Below, in pieces: positions 38,581 to 47,374 of a DNA stretch of 51,156 nucleotides. Below the pieces are notes generated by a model that saw only the letters and a program-made list of their open reading frames with translations, made no database searches and was not told the origin of the DNA. The first letter of the stretch is position 1, and each line of letters starts with the position of its first letter. The DNA comes from a virus, in the IMG/VR virus record IMGVR_UViG_3300024348_000060, positions 1-51,156 of that record; one strand, written 5' to 3'. A program made the translations under genes and the position numbers.

Positions 38581-39242
38581 TGAAGATATTTTATATAAAC
38601 TTACAAGAAAGAACTGATAGAAAAGAGTACATGGAAAAGATGCTCACTGATCTAAATTTAGAATACGAACGTTTTGATGCTGTTAGAGTTTCTCCTGAGA
38701 TAATCAAAAGTAAATATAAGTCATTCTACGATAATTGTGTTCCCAGATTTAAGAAGTATATAAATAGTAAAGATGAAGGTGTTATAAAAAGAGGTATTGG
38801 TGCATTTGGTTGTTACATGTCACACATAAAGATTCATCAACTTATGGAAAAAGAAAATAGTTCTCCATACATAATACTAGAAGATGATGTTATTATAACA
38901 CAATCTACACTAGATGAACTATATATGCTGATGACTGAACTAAAAGATGATTGGGACATAATACGAAGTACTTGGTATTCTATTGATAAACTAAATAAGA
39001 TGAAGGGTGTTAATTTTGAATCAAAATTTGCTAAAAATAGTAGCTACGTACATCATGGATATGGAGGAACTCATTTTACAGTGTTTAACGATGCTAAAAG
39101 AATAATGAGTTACTTATTAAATGAACATTTATTTAGTATAGATGCTGTGTATTGTACAGATCATTTAAATGTTTATCAAAGAAAATTAGACGTAAATATT
39201 TACCCATTTAAATCAGACATACCAAAAAACGAAGAATCATGA
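38580..39242 (+). CDS. GT25-family glycosyltransferase
   Basis: 220 aa. INLQERTDRKEYM at 6-18, GCYMSHIKIHQ near 77-87 and ILEDDVI near 99-105, the signature of the LPS-biosynthesis GT25 family. It overlaps its neighbours by 1 and 4 nt. Likely adds a hexose to a surface glycan together with 37141-37938. Confidence 0.85.
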   Translation: MKIFYINLQERTDRKEYMEKMLTDLNLEYERFDAVRVSPEIIKSKYKSFYDNCVPRFKKYINSKDEGVIKRGIGAFGCYMSHIKIHQLMEKENSSPYIILEDDVIITQSTLDELYMLMTELKDDWDIIRSTWYSIDKLNKMKGVNFESKFAKNSSYVHHGYGGTHFTVFNDAKRIMSYLLNEHLFSIDAVYCTDHLNVYQRKLDVNIYPFKSDIPKNEES

Positions 39243-39865
39243 TAAACCATAAGTACAAATACATTTACACAAAAGTTGCTAAAGCAGGAAGTACATCAAT
39301 ACAAAAAATGCTTAAGGAAAATAGTGATGAAAAAGATTTAAGTCACTTAGGTCATTGGCATTTAGCAGATGATATAGATGAAGATACTAAAAACTATTTT
39401 AAGTTTACATTTGTTAGGAATCCATGGGATAGAGCTGTTTCTTATTACCATTACAAAAAAAAGACAGAAAAACAAAACAATAAGATATCATACTTTACTA
39501 AGTTCACATTTGAACAATTTCTATTAGAACCACATAGGTTTATAAAAGAATACAATTGGGCAGAAAATAGTCCACATTTAGAAAAGCTAGTCAAAGAAGT
39601 ACATTGGTATGATAACCAAATAGATTGGTTAGTAAATGACAAAGGAGTACCATTAGTAGACTATGTAGGTAAGTTAGAAAACTTAAATAAAGAGTTTCCT
39701 ATGATATGTAATAGACTAGGTATGCCTAATGTACCAGTTAAGCATGTGAATAAATCAAGTCACAAACACTACACTAAGTACTATACTAGTAATGAGATGA
39801 TTGAGGCTGTTGAAAAACTATGGGCAAGAGACATTGCATTATATAATTACAAGTACGGAGAATGA
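39239..39865 (+). CDS. Sulfotransferase-family protein 2
   Basis: 208 aa. KAGSTSI at 15-21 and VRNPWDRAVSYY at 59-70; related to 37999-38580 but only distantly. It begins with MINHKYKYIYTKVAK, as the first one begins MINHEHKFLFLHLPK, so they are likely old duplicates. Same proposed role in glycan sulfation. Confidence 0.85.
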   Translation: MINHKYKYIYTKVAKAGSTSIQKMLKENSDEKDLSHLGHWHLADDIDEDTKNYFKFTFVRNPWDRAVSYYHYKKKTEKQNNKISYFTKFTFEQFLLEPHRFIKEYNWAENSPHLEKLVKEVHWYDNQIDWLVNDKGVPLVDYVGKLENLNKEFPMICNRLGMPNVPVKHVNKSSHKHYTKYYTSNEMIEAVEKLWARDIALYNYKYGE

Positions 39866-39924
39866 AAAAGATTTTAAAAGCCTATTGGCAATTACTAATA
39901 AGTGGGCACAAACCCATCAACTAA
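39862..39924 (+). CDS. 20-aa peptide ORF
   Basis: MKKILKAYWQLLISGHKPIN with an ATGA overlap after the sulfotransferase. It may be a coupled microprotein or the leftover C-terminus of a lost gene. Weak evidence. Confidence 0.25.
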   Translation: MKKILKAYWQLLISGHKPIN

Positions 39925-39933
39925 ATATTAAAC

Positions 39934-40401
39934 ATGTTTATACAAGCTCAAATACAATTTAGACATTACAACCCTACTAAGTTAGAAGTAGGCATGTTGT
40001 TCTTAGATCACATACATCCAGGACATCCTGATAAGGAACGAGTAGAGGTGTGGAGAATCACAGAAAATCATTTTCATGAAACTATAACTGATGAAATCTT
40101 AATAGAAGAGAATGGTTTTCCTGTACAGTGTTTTATAATAGCTGAAGGATTAATTATAACGCCTGATGAAATAGGAACTTTTGTATTAATTAATGAGGAG
40201 GAAGATGAAGAGGCATACATAGAGTTTGATGTTACAGAGATGAACTTCATACTAAAAGAGTTTGATGGTTGGTTAGATATTTTAATAGATGAAGATACTC
40301 TAGATGATATACTAATAGAACCTATCTATGATGAAGAGAACAATAACAAAGTAATACTAAAATTCACTGATGATGAAGAATACATCGATGAAGAAGAATA
40401 A
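39934..40401 (+). CDS. Acidic hypothetical protein
   Basis: 155 aa, beta-rich and strongly acidic (INEEEDEEAYIEFD; ending DDEEYIDEEE). Begins MFIQAQIQFRHYNPTKLEVGM. It might mimic DNA charge, but no known family is recognised. Followed by a clear terminator. Confidence 0.65.
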   Translation: MFIQAQIQFRHYNPTKLEVGMLFLDHIHPGHPDKERVEVWRITENHFHETITDEILIEENGFPVQCFIIAEGLIITPDEIGTFVLINEEEDEEAYIEFDVTEMNFILKEFDGWLDILIDEDTLDDILIEPIYDEENNNKVILKFTDDEEYIDEEE

Positions 40402-40411
40402 ATAACGACAT

Positions 40412-40444
40412 AATAGAATGAGGGACATTCTATTCTTTTTTAAT
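40412..40444 (+). terminator. Intrinsic terminator
   Basis: AATAGAATG (40412-40420), loop AGGGA, CATTCTATT (40426-40434): nine perfect pairs, then CTTTTTTAATT. It separates the acidic gene from the replication genes. Confidence 0.85.
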
Positions 40445-40461
40445 TAATAAATACAATTACA

Positions 40462-40881
40462 ATGCAAGTACAAGCAAGAACGTACGTAAGGTACACAAAC
40501 AGAAGAGTAAACCAAATGAAACAAGGTTTAAGAGCAGGAACAGCTAGAAAAGAACTAGCTAAAACATTATCCAAAGAATGGAATGTTGAAATGAATCCTG
40601 TATACCAAAAGATTCATAAGGTGGCAGCAGACTTAAAAGCTTTTAAGGCTAGAAAGAAACTAGAAAGAGCTCATAGAGGTAAGCTTACAGAAAGTAAGTT
40701 TGTTAAGAATGAATTAATCATTAGTCATACTAAAAATCCAATGGTAAGCACAATTAACCTTGTTAAGAAAACAGATGGTATAGAGTTATCTGGTGACGCT
40801 CTAAAAGTTTATAATAAACTAAAAAAGGAACCAACAAAAATAGTATTACACGATGACCATGTGAGATATTATTTTAATTAA
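40462..40881 (+). CDS. Basic hypothetical protein
   Basis: 139 aa, basic helical N-part (RYTNRRVNQMKQGLRAG, KAFKARKKLERAHRGK), then a beta/helix end (TKIVLHDDHVRYYFN). Its TTAATAAATAC leader and position suggest a DNA- or RNA-binding replication accessory. Not recognised. Confidence 0.6.
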   Translation: MQVQARTYVRYTNRRVNQMKQGLRAGTARKELAKTLSKEWNVEMNPVYQKIHKVAADLKAFKARKKLERAHRGKLTESKFVKNELIISHTKNPMVSTINLVKKTDGIELSGDALKVYNKLKKEPTKIVLHDDHVRYYFN

Positions 40882-40882
40882 G

Positions 40883-40937
40883 TATATTTGGAGAGCAAAA
40901 TGGTTAATGGGTGTAAAACCCTGTTAGCCATTTCTCT
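40883..40937 (+). promoter_or_regulatory. TATATTTG box and leader hairpin before the DNA polymerase
   Basis: TATATTTG (40883-40890) matches the Bacteroidota -7 box exactly. It is followed by a hairpin: AGAG/CTCT, AAATGGTTA (40898-40906) with TAGCCATTT (40925-40933) and GGGT/ACCC at the top. The transcript start would fall at or in this hairpin, so it may control stability or translation of the polymerase mRNA. No TTG -33 box is clear. Confidence 0.45.
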
Positions 40938-40960
40938 TCTAATTTAAACAGGACAACTAA

Positions 40961-42922
40961 ATGAGGGACAATAATATTATCTATGACATAGAGACTATGC
41001 AGGAGTGCTTTATAGTGGTGTGTATGAAGCCTGAACAAACTCCCAAAAGTTTTGTAGTCAGTAGATGGAAGAATCAACTTGATTCATTTGTAAAATACAC
41101 TGAAGAAAATAAAGATGTTTATTGGGTAGGTTATAATAACTTACGCTTTGATGCTCAGGTAGTTGAGTGGGTACTTAGAAATTGTGAGTACTGGCATGAA
41201 CTATCTGGACTAGAGATATGTGCAAAGATTGCACAGAAAGCTCAAGATGTAATCCACGATGCTAACTTTGATGTGTTCCCTGAATACAGAGATTATGAAC
41301 TATCATTAAAACAGTTAGACTTATTTAAGATACATCATTACGATAATAAGAACAGGCGTGTTAGCCTGAAGAGATTAGAGTTTGAGATGGACATGGAGAA
41401 CATTGAAGAGATGCCTATTCATTATGCCAAAACTGACCTAACAAGAGACGAAGTGTACCAATCTTTATTGTACTGCTTCAATGATGTAGATGCAACTTAT
41501 GAATTCTACAAAGTAACACTAGGTAATACAGATCATCCATTATACAAAGGTAACAATCAGATTCAACTCAGAAATGATATTGAAAAAGAGTTTGGCATAC
41601 CGTGTCTGAACTATTCTGATAGTAAGATAGGTGATGAGATGATTAAGAAGTATTACTGTGAAGAGAAAGGGATTACTATTAAAGACCTTCCTAGGAAAGG
41701 ATATTTTAGAAAGACTATTGAGCTTAAGAAATGTGTAGCACATTACGTAAAGTTTGAGACTAAACATCTAAAAGACTTTCTTAAACAGATCAAAGGAACA
41801 ACGCTTGGTTTGCAAGACGACTTTAAGGAACATTTACATTTTTATGATAATGTATATGGTTTTGGTAAGGGTGGTCTTCATACAGAACAGAAGCCAAAGA
41901 TCTTTGAAGCTGATGATGAGTATGAAATTATTGACTGGGATGTAGCAAGTTATTATCCTGCTATTATAATCAACAGTGGTAAGTTTCCTGCACATTTAGG
42001 AAAAGCCTTCTTAAATGGCTATAAGAGGATGTTTGAGCGTAGGTTAGAACTTAAACCTTTAGCTAAGACAGATAGAAAAATCAAAGGAATCGTAGGAGCA
42101 CTTAAACTTGCAGTTAATTCTGTGTATGGTAAGTCATCTGATATGCTTTCATGGATATACGATAGGCAATTAACTATGTTCACCACAATTACTGGAGAAC
42201 TTAGTTTAATGATGCTTATTGAACAATATGAACTAAGCGATATCAAAGTGATCTCTGCTAACACAGACGGTGTTACAGTTAAAGTGAGAAAAGACTTGAT
42301 TCCTAAAATGCATGAGATTAATGAGTGGTGGTGTGAGGTTACCCAATACATATTGGAGAGAACTGATTACAGTAAACTTATATTCACAAGTGTAAATGAT
42401 TACATAGCTATCATGCCTGATGGATACATTAAGAAGAAAGGTGACTTCCTAACAGATTTTGAATTACACAAAAATAAGTCTGCTAGGATAGTCCCTATTG
42501 CTTTAGAAAAGTACTACATTGATGGAATACCTGTAAGTGAGACCATTAGGAATCACAAGAATCTTTATGATTTCTGTATTAGAAGAAAGACAAGTAAAGA
42601 TTTTAACTACGAAGGTGTTAATCCAAAGACCAACAAGCAAACTCAGTATGATAAGCTCATTAGATATTACGTAAGTAAAGAAGGTGAGAAGATATTCAAA
42701 GTTAAGAAAGATGATTCCCAAAGTACAGCTCCTAGTAGAAGTCAAGTAGAAGCTGGTGAATGGGTGTGTCAAGTTTGTAACTATCTAGAGAGTGAAAGCC
42801 CTACAGATAATGTAAACTTTGATTATTATATAGACAGAGCAGAAGGTATGTTGGTTAAGGTTCTTACTGGAGGTAAGCGTAAAAGAAACACCGTTATACC
42901 TAATCAAATTAAATTATTTTAA
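40961..42922 (+). CDS. Family-B DNA polymerase with 3'-5' exonuclease
   Basis: 653 aa. Exonuclease motifs: DIE at 9-11, NNLRFD at 59-64, YCFND at 171-175. Polymerase motifs: A DVASYYP at 327-333, B K382...NSVYG at 386-390, C NTDG at 434-437. All catalytic acids are present. The protein is compact like the protein-primed or crAss-type PolB. It replicates the phage DNA with the helicase, primase and SSB-like proteins encoded downstream. Confidence 0.95.
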   Translation: MRDNNIIYDIETMQECFIVVCMKPEQTPKSFVVSRWKNQLDSFVKYTEENKDVYWVGYNNLRFDAQVVEWVLRNCEYWHELSGLEICAKIAQKAQDVIHDANFDVFPEYRDYELSLKQLDLFKIHHYDNKNRRVSLKRLEFEMDMENIEEMPIHYAKTDLTRDEVYQSLLYCFNDVDATYEFYKVTLGNTDHPLYKGNNQIQLRNDIEKEFGIPCLNYSDSKIGDEMIKKYYCEEKGITIKDLPRKGYFRKTIELKKCVAHYVKFETKHLKDFLKQIKGTTLGLQDDFKEHLHFYDNVYGFGKGGLHTEQKPKIFEADDEYEIIDWDVASYYPAIIINSGKFPAHLGKAFLNGYKRMFERRLELKPLAKTDRKIKGIVGALKLAVNSVYGKSSDMLSWIYDRQLTMFTTITGELSLMMLIEQYELSDIKVISANTDGVTVKVRKDLIPKMHEINEWWCEVTQYILERTDYSKLIFTSVNDYIAIMPDGYIKKKGDFLTDFELHKNKSARIVPIALEKYYIDGIPVSETIRNHKNLYDFCIRRKTSKDFNYEGVNPKTNKQTQYDKLIRYYVSKEGEKIFKVKKDDSQSTAPSRSQVEAGEWVCQVCNYLESESPTDNVNFDYYIDRAEGMLVKVLTGGKRKRNTVIPNQIKLF

Positions 42923-42924
42923 CA

Positions 42925-43215
42925 ATGCAGAAAAGAGCTAAGATAAATAGAAAGAACATAGCAAAACATCTGATGAGGTATCAACTAAATCTTGTAGCAA
43001 AGGATTTAGATAATGCCTTGGATGATAATTGGGCTCAGTGGACACTTACTGAGGAACAATACGAGCAGTTTAGACAATATTCTATAAAGACACTAAAGAA
43101 AGTATTTAAGTTTAATACAAATAAAGCAAAAGATACATTCATGTGGTTTTATAGACACTTTGGACTAAGTATAGATGATAAAAATAATAATAATAAAAAC
43201 AAAGATGATGAATAA
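42925..43215 (+). CDS. Hypothetical replication-block protein
   Basis: 96 aa, helical, basic start (MQKRAKINRKNIAKHLMR) and an Asn/Lys/Asp-rich end (DDKNNNNKNKDDE). Starts 2 nt after the polymerase. Unknown. Confidence 0.65.
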   Translation: MQKRAKINRKNIAKHLMRYQLNLVAKDLDNALDDNWAQWTLTEEQYEQFRQYSIKTLKKVFKFNTNKAKDTFMWFYRHFGLSIDDKNNNNKNKDDE

Positions 43216-43372
43216 ACCACCTATAGGATTGAAACCTAAAAAATACCATTCATTAGAACGACTTAATGAAGTACGTTCTGCTATTGTAAGATATTACGAT
43301 AATGAATTACCTATTCCTGTTGAATGGATTAAAGAATACAATGAATTATTAAACCAAAACAGAAACAGATGA
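43208..43372 (+). CDS. Small MNKPPIGLKPKK-type protein
   Basis: 54 aa if started at the second ATG of ATGATG (43208). Helical, ending VEWIKEYNELLNQNRN. This kind of small protein (GLKPKxxHxxxRxxEI...A) is common in Bacteroidota phages next to replication genes. Function unknown. Confidence 0.65.
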   Translation: MNKPPIGLKPKKYHSLERLNEVRSAIVRYYDNELPIPVEWIKEYNELLNQNRNR

Positions 43373-43590
43373 GTAAACTAATTAATGAGGACTGGGAACA
43401 TGCAGCTCATGCTAATGATGAGATGTATAGGGGGCACAGAGAGTATATTATGAGGATGGAATATGAAGAGTGGGAACACGAACAAGAAATAAAGAACAAG
43501 AAACCTGCAATTATAACATTAGAAAAGCCAACAAATGAAACTCCACATAAGCCCAAAGATATTCAAAGAGATAATAAAGAAGAGTTATAA
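43369..43590 (+). CDS. Hypothetical charged protein
   Basis: 73 aa, Glu/His/Arg-rich (DWEHAAHANDEMYRGHREY) with a Lys/Pro-rich end. ATGA overlap with the previous gene, 56-nt overlap with the next. Unknown. Confidence 0.55.
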   Translation: MSKLINEDWEHAAHANDEMYRGHREYIMRMEYEEWEHEQEIKNKKPAIITLEKPTNETPHKPKDIQRDNKEEL

Positions 43591-44164
43591 CCTAGACTCT
43601 GTTTATCTTTTGAAGTTAATTGAAGATGGGCAGGACATAGCACCTCTATATGAAGACAGTATGAAGATTAGCTCTCTCTATCAAGGACTTATAAGAAAAG
43701 GCTTGATAAGTAGAGATGATGAGAAGATTACTATAGAAGGTAAAGACTTATTGGACTTTGTAAATTCAGATAATGACACACCTTCTCCTAAAATGATAAA
43801 GCGTAAACCTGTAGTTACTGAGTTTGAAGAATGGTGGAAGAACTATCCTTCAACAGACTCATTTACATACAAACACAAAACGTTTAAAGGTAGTAGGTCT
43901 TTACGTAGAGCTAAGAATGATTGTAAGATAAAATTCAAAGCAATACTTAATGAGGGAGACTATACAGCTCAACAGTTGATAGACGCTCTAAAGTATGAGG
44001 TGAAAGTTAAAATGGAACGTTCTATTAGAGAAGGTAAGAATCTAATGAGTTACATGCAAGGCTCTGTTCCATATTTAAATCAAAGAACATTTGAAGGTTT
44101 CATAGAACTTATGGAATCAGAGAAAGATAAACCAGAACAACAAAAAGGATCAACAGACATATGA
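43535..44164 (+). CDS. Helicase-loader or initiator-like protein
   Basis: 209 aa. Residues 1-70 resemble a winged helix (KISSLYQGLIRKGLISRDDEK), residues 90-200 are helical with EEWWKNYPSTDSF, the kind of domain found in phage replication initiators that sit just before a DnaB-type helicase gene, as here (4-nt overlap). The helicase-loading role is inferred. Confidence 0.6.
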   Translation: MKLHISPKIFKEIIKKSYNLDSVYLLKLIEDGQDIAPLYEDSMKISSLYQGLIRKGLISRDDEKITIEGKDLLDFVNSDNDTPSPKMIKRKPVVTEFEEWWKNYPSTDSFTYKHKTFKGSRSLRRAKNDCKIKFKAILNEGDYTAQQLIDALKYEVKVKMERSIREGKNLMSYMQGSVPYLNQRTFEGFIELMESEKDKPEQQKGSTDI

Positions 44165-45225
44165 GTTTTGAATTATTAAAAGAAGAGGTGAGAAAAGGCC
44201 TTGAAGGAAAGAATGGTGGAATACCAATGGGTTTCAACAGACTTAATAGATATGTAGGTATTAGAAAGTCTATGTATTACTTAGTAGGTGGTTTAACAGG
44301 TTCAGGTAAGACTAGTTTTATTGATGATGCCTTTGTGCTTAATCCAGTAGATTGGGTTATGTCTCCTGAAGGACAAGCATCAGGAATTAAGATAAAGATA
44401 TGGTATAGGTCTATGGAGCGTAGTAGAACCTACAAGCTTGCAAAGTGGACATCTCGTAGAATATTCTTAGACCATGGTGTTACCATAGGTGTAAATAAAC
44501 TACTAGGTTGGACTGAGCAAATGAATGAAGAGGAACATAAGTTGTTTCTTTCTTATGAGGACTATATGAATAAGTTATCAGACATAATAACTATCATTGA
44601 TGGACCAGAGAACCCAGTAGGAGTTGCTAAAGAATTAAAAGCTTATGCCTTAGAACGTGGTGAGATAGTACAGCAGGATAAATACAATAAGATATATATT
44701 CCTGATGACCCAAATGAAATAACTATTGTTGTTATTGACCATATTGGTTTGCTCAAAACTACTAAGGATCAACCAACTAAGAAACAAGCTATTGATAAGA
44801 TGTCTGATGAGTTACGATATGCTCGTGACTTCTATGGATATTCTCCAGTAGTAGTTAGTCAGTTTAATAGGTCTATTGCTAATCCTTCTAGGATAAAGAA
44901 TGGAGATGTTGAGCCTCAGTTGGAAGATTTTGCAGACAGTTCAACTACTCAGAACGATGCTGATGTAGTTATGGCTTTGTTTGACCCTATGAGATACAAT
45001 GTAGAAGATCCTTCTGGTTATGATCTAGACAGACTAAGAGATGACTATGGTGCTAAGTTCTTTAGAAGTTTGCGTCTTATCAAGAATAGTTATGGTGAAG
45101 ATGATATTAGGATAGGTCTTGCATTTCTAGGTCAGCTAGGTATGTTTAAAGAGCTACCAAAACGTAAACACATAACTGACTCTGATTATGTTTCAGTGAC
45201 AAATAAAACATTCTTTCTATCATGA
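44161..45225 (+). CDS. DnaB-type replicative helicase (SF4), short form
   Basis: 354 aa RecA-fold ATPase: Walker A GLTGSGKT at 44-51, Walker B VVIDH at 190-194, sensor-like VVVSQFNR near 228-235. The usual N-terminal DnaB domain is missing, as in many phage versions. It should form a hexamer unwinding DNA ahead of the polymerase. Overlaps the loader-like gene by 4 nt. Confidence 0.9.
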   Translation: MSFELLKEEVRKGLEGKNGGIPMGFNRLNRYVGIRKSMYYLVGGLTGSGKTSFIDDAFVLNPVDWVMSPEGQASGIKIKIWYRSMERSRTYKLAKWTSRRIFLDHGVTIGVNKLLGWTEQMNEEEHKLFLSYEDYMNKLSDIITIIDGPENPVGVAKELKAYALERGEIVQQDKYNKIYIPDDPNEITIVVIDHIGLLKTTKDQPTKKQAIDKMSDELRYARDFYGYSPVVVSQFNRSIANPSRIKNGDVEPQLEDFADSSTTQNDADVVMALFDPMRYNVEDPSGYDLDRLRDDYGAKFFRSLRLIKNSYGEDDIRIGLAFLGQLGMFKELPKRKHITDSDYVSVTNKTFFLS

Positions 45226-45392
45226 CAGAACCTGTAGAGCTATTAGAGCAAAGAATTAATGAGATTAGAGCAATGTTAGTAAAAGCAAAGAAGAACCAAC
45301 TATCAGGTAAAGAAGTAAAAGATTTACAAAAGTTACATGATAGGTATTACGTATGTATTCAATCAATTAAACAGAAAATAAAGATACTATGA
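45222..45392 (+). CDS. Small coiled-coil protein
   Basis: 56 aa helical (MTEPVELLEQRINEIRAMLV, then KEVKDLQKLHDRYY). Overlaps both neighbours with ATGA. Unknown. Confidence 0.6.
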   Translation: MTEPVELLEQRINEIRAMLVKAKKNQLSGKEVKDLQKLHDRYYVCIQSIKQKIKIL

Positions 45393-45550
45393 GTACTAAA
45401 AACATAAATAACAAAGAGATAGCAAAGGACATTTATGTAAACAAAGGTAAGATTATGGCCAATAAATTTTGGCTATTTAATTATAACCCAATTACTGGAT
45501 TTCCTCCAGAGAGAATATTGTATCATAGACCTAAACCCAAAGACAAATGA
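45389..45550 (+). CDS. Small hypothetical protein
   Basis: 53 aa, basic and aromatic (KFWLFNYNPITGFPPERILY). ATGA overlaps on both sides make it part of a coupled operon. Unknown. Confidence 0.55.
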   Translation: MSTKNINNKEIAKDIYVNKGKIMANKFWLFNYNPITGFPPERILYHRPKPKDK

Positions 45551-46626
45551 CATTAAGAGATAAAAGACAAGCAGAGTTTGCTAATACATGGTGGAACCAT
45601 GGTAAGTATGGGATATTAAACTTGTGTCCTAGATTTGGAAAGATTAGAACTACAATTAACATCCTAAAGAAGATGGAGGATAACTGTAAGATTCTTATTG
45701 CTTATCCAGACAAGAAGATAAAAGACTCCTGGGAAGAAGACTTTGAAGAGATGAAGTATGTGAATGATAACATTACATACACAACACATCTATCAATACA
45801 TAAACATTCAGGAACTGAGTTTGACATAGTTGTTATTGATGAGATACATTTACTATCAGAAGCACAAATAGGTGCATGTGTAGATTTGTTTTCTCAGAAT
45901 GATCATATACTAGGATTAACAGGTACACTATCTAAATATACTAAGCGTGATTTATCACAAGACTTAGGACTAGAAGTGTTAGCTGAGTATCCTATTGAGA
46001 CAGCTATTGAAGAAGGTGTTATTGTAGATTATCAGATAACCGTAATTAAAGTACCGTTAGACGATGTAACACCTATACAATTCAAGAAAGGAAAAAAGAC
46101 TGAGTTTAAGCAATTCAAAGCTTACAGTTATATAATAAATAAAATGATGTATGCAGGTGGAAACACTATGTTTATGAGACTTGCAAGAATGCGTCTTATT
46201 CAAAACTCAATAGCAAAGCTAAATGTAACAAAGAAAATACTAAGAGATCATCATGACGAGCGCATCCTTGTATTTTGTGGAATAACTAAAATAGCTGATG
46301 CTCTGGGAATACCATCACACCATAGTAAATCAAAAGATAAAGATGCCTTTAAAAGATTTGCTGAAGGAGAGGGTACACACATGGCTGTAGTGAAGATTGG
46401 TAACACAGGAATCACATACAAGCCTCTGAACAAGGTAATAATTAATTACTTTGACAGCAATGCAGAAAACTTAGCTCAAAAGATCAATAGATGTATGGCC
46501 ATGGAGTACAATACTCCTGATAAGAAAGCAGACATTTACATCATCTGTTCTACTGAGAAAGTTGAGGAAAAATGGTTGAAGAAAGCACTAGAGTTCTTCG
46601 ATGAAAACAAGATAATATACGCTTAA
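45547..46626 (+). CDS. SF2 DEAD/DEAH-type helicase
   Basis: 359 aa. Motif I PRFGKIRT at 28-35 (Ile where Thr is usual after Lys), motif II DEIH at 98-101, motif III LTGTLS at 124-129, motif VI QKINRCMA in the C-terminal part. Similar short SF2 helicases occur in phages for replication restart or branch migration. Activity should be checked given the odd motif I. Confidence 0.85.
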   Translation: MTLRDKRQAEFANTWWNHGKYGILNLCPRFGKIRTTINILKKMEDNCKILIAYPDKKIKDSWEEDFEEMKYVNDNITYTTHLSIHKHSGTEFDIVVIDEIHLLSEAQIGACVDLFSQNDHILGLTGTLSKYTKRDLSQDLGLEVLAEYPIETAIEEGVIVDYQITVIKVPLDDVTPIQFKKGKKTEFKQFKAYSYIINKMMYAGGNTMFMRLARMRLIQNSIAKLNVTKKILRDHHDERILVFCGITKIADALGIPSHHSKSKDKDAFKRFAEGEGTHMAVVKIGNTGITYKPLNKVIINYFDSNAENLAQKINRCMAMEYNTPDKKADIYIICSTEKVEEKWLKKALEFFDENKIIYA

Positions 46627-46632
46627 TATTCG

Positions 46633-46640
46633 TATATTTG
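46633..46640 (+). promoter_or_regulatory. TATATTTG promoter box
   Basis: Exact match to the Bacteroidota -7 consensus, 32 nt before the Sak4-like gene and next to a TTAATAAATAC leader. No clear -33 TTG. Confidence 0.45.
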
Positions 46641-46671
46641 TAAACTGAATTATTAATAAATACAACTAAAA

Positions 46672-47340
46672 ATGAGTTCAAAATTAATTGGAATTGTTGG
46701 TGAAACTGGGACAGGGAAATCAACAGCTATTAAACATTTAAACCCTGAAGAAACGTACATTATAAACGTTGCTAAAAAGGAATTACCTTTTAAGGGAAGT
46801 GAAAAACTGTATAATGCAGAAAACAAAAACTACAAGGAAGTAGATGATCCTGTAAAAGTAACAAGGTTGCTAAGAACTTTATCTGAAAAAGCTCCACAGA
46901 TCAAGAATATTGTGATAGAAGATAGTAATTATCTTATGGGTTTTAGAATGGTGGACAAAGCTACAGAAACAGGCTTTACTAAATTTAGTGTTATGGCTAA
47001 AGATATGGTAGACATGTTTAGAACAGCTAGAACACTTAGAGATGATCTTGTTATCTTTTATTTCTCACATCCTGAAACTATTGAAGACAGTGGTGAAATA
47101 ATAGGATACAAAATTAAAACTGCAGGTAAGCTTATTGACAATCAAGTATTGTTAGAAGGTTTACTAACAGTGTGTTTATACACAAATGTAGAAGACACAA
47201 AAGATGGTGCTAATTATAGTTTCTTGACTAATAGATATAGAAAGAGACCTGCAAAAAGCCCAGACGGTATGTTTGAAGAAATCAAAGTACCAAACAATCT
47301 GCAACTTGTAAAAGATGCAATAGTAGAGTATTATCAGTAA
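46672..47340 (+). CDS. Sak4-like RecA-fold ATPase
   Basis: 222 aa. Walker A GETGTGKS at 10-17, Walker B-like IKNIVIEDSN near 84-93, and a Ser/His end of strand (VIFYFSHPE). Layout and size fit the Sak4-type single-strand annealing/recombination ATPases of phages, commonly paired with an SSB, which follows. A minimal AAA-type NTPase is the alternative. Confidence 0.75.
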   Translation: MSSKLIGIVGETGTGKSTAIKHLNPEETYIINVAKKELPFKGSEKLYNAENKNYKEVDDPVKVTRLLRTLSEKAPQIKNIVIEDSNYLMGFRMVDKATETGFTKFSVMAKDMVDMFRTARTLRDDLVIFYFSHPETIEDSGEIIGYKIKTAGKLIDNQVLLEGLLTVCLYTNVEDTKDGANYSFLTNRYRKRPAKSPDGMFEEIKVPNNLQLVKDAIVEYYQ

Positions 47341-47374
47341 TTAATAAATATGTATAATTTAAAATTAAAAACAA

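Noticed and set aside
42019-42772. Minus-strand ORFs inside the DNA polymerase gene
   Set aside because: Shadow frames of a gene with all catalytic motifs.
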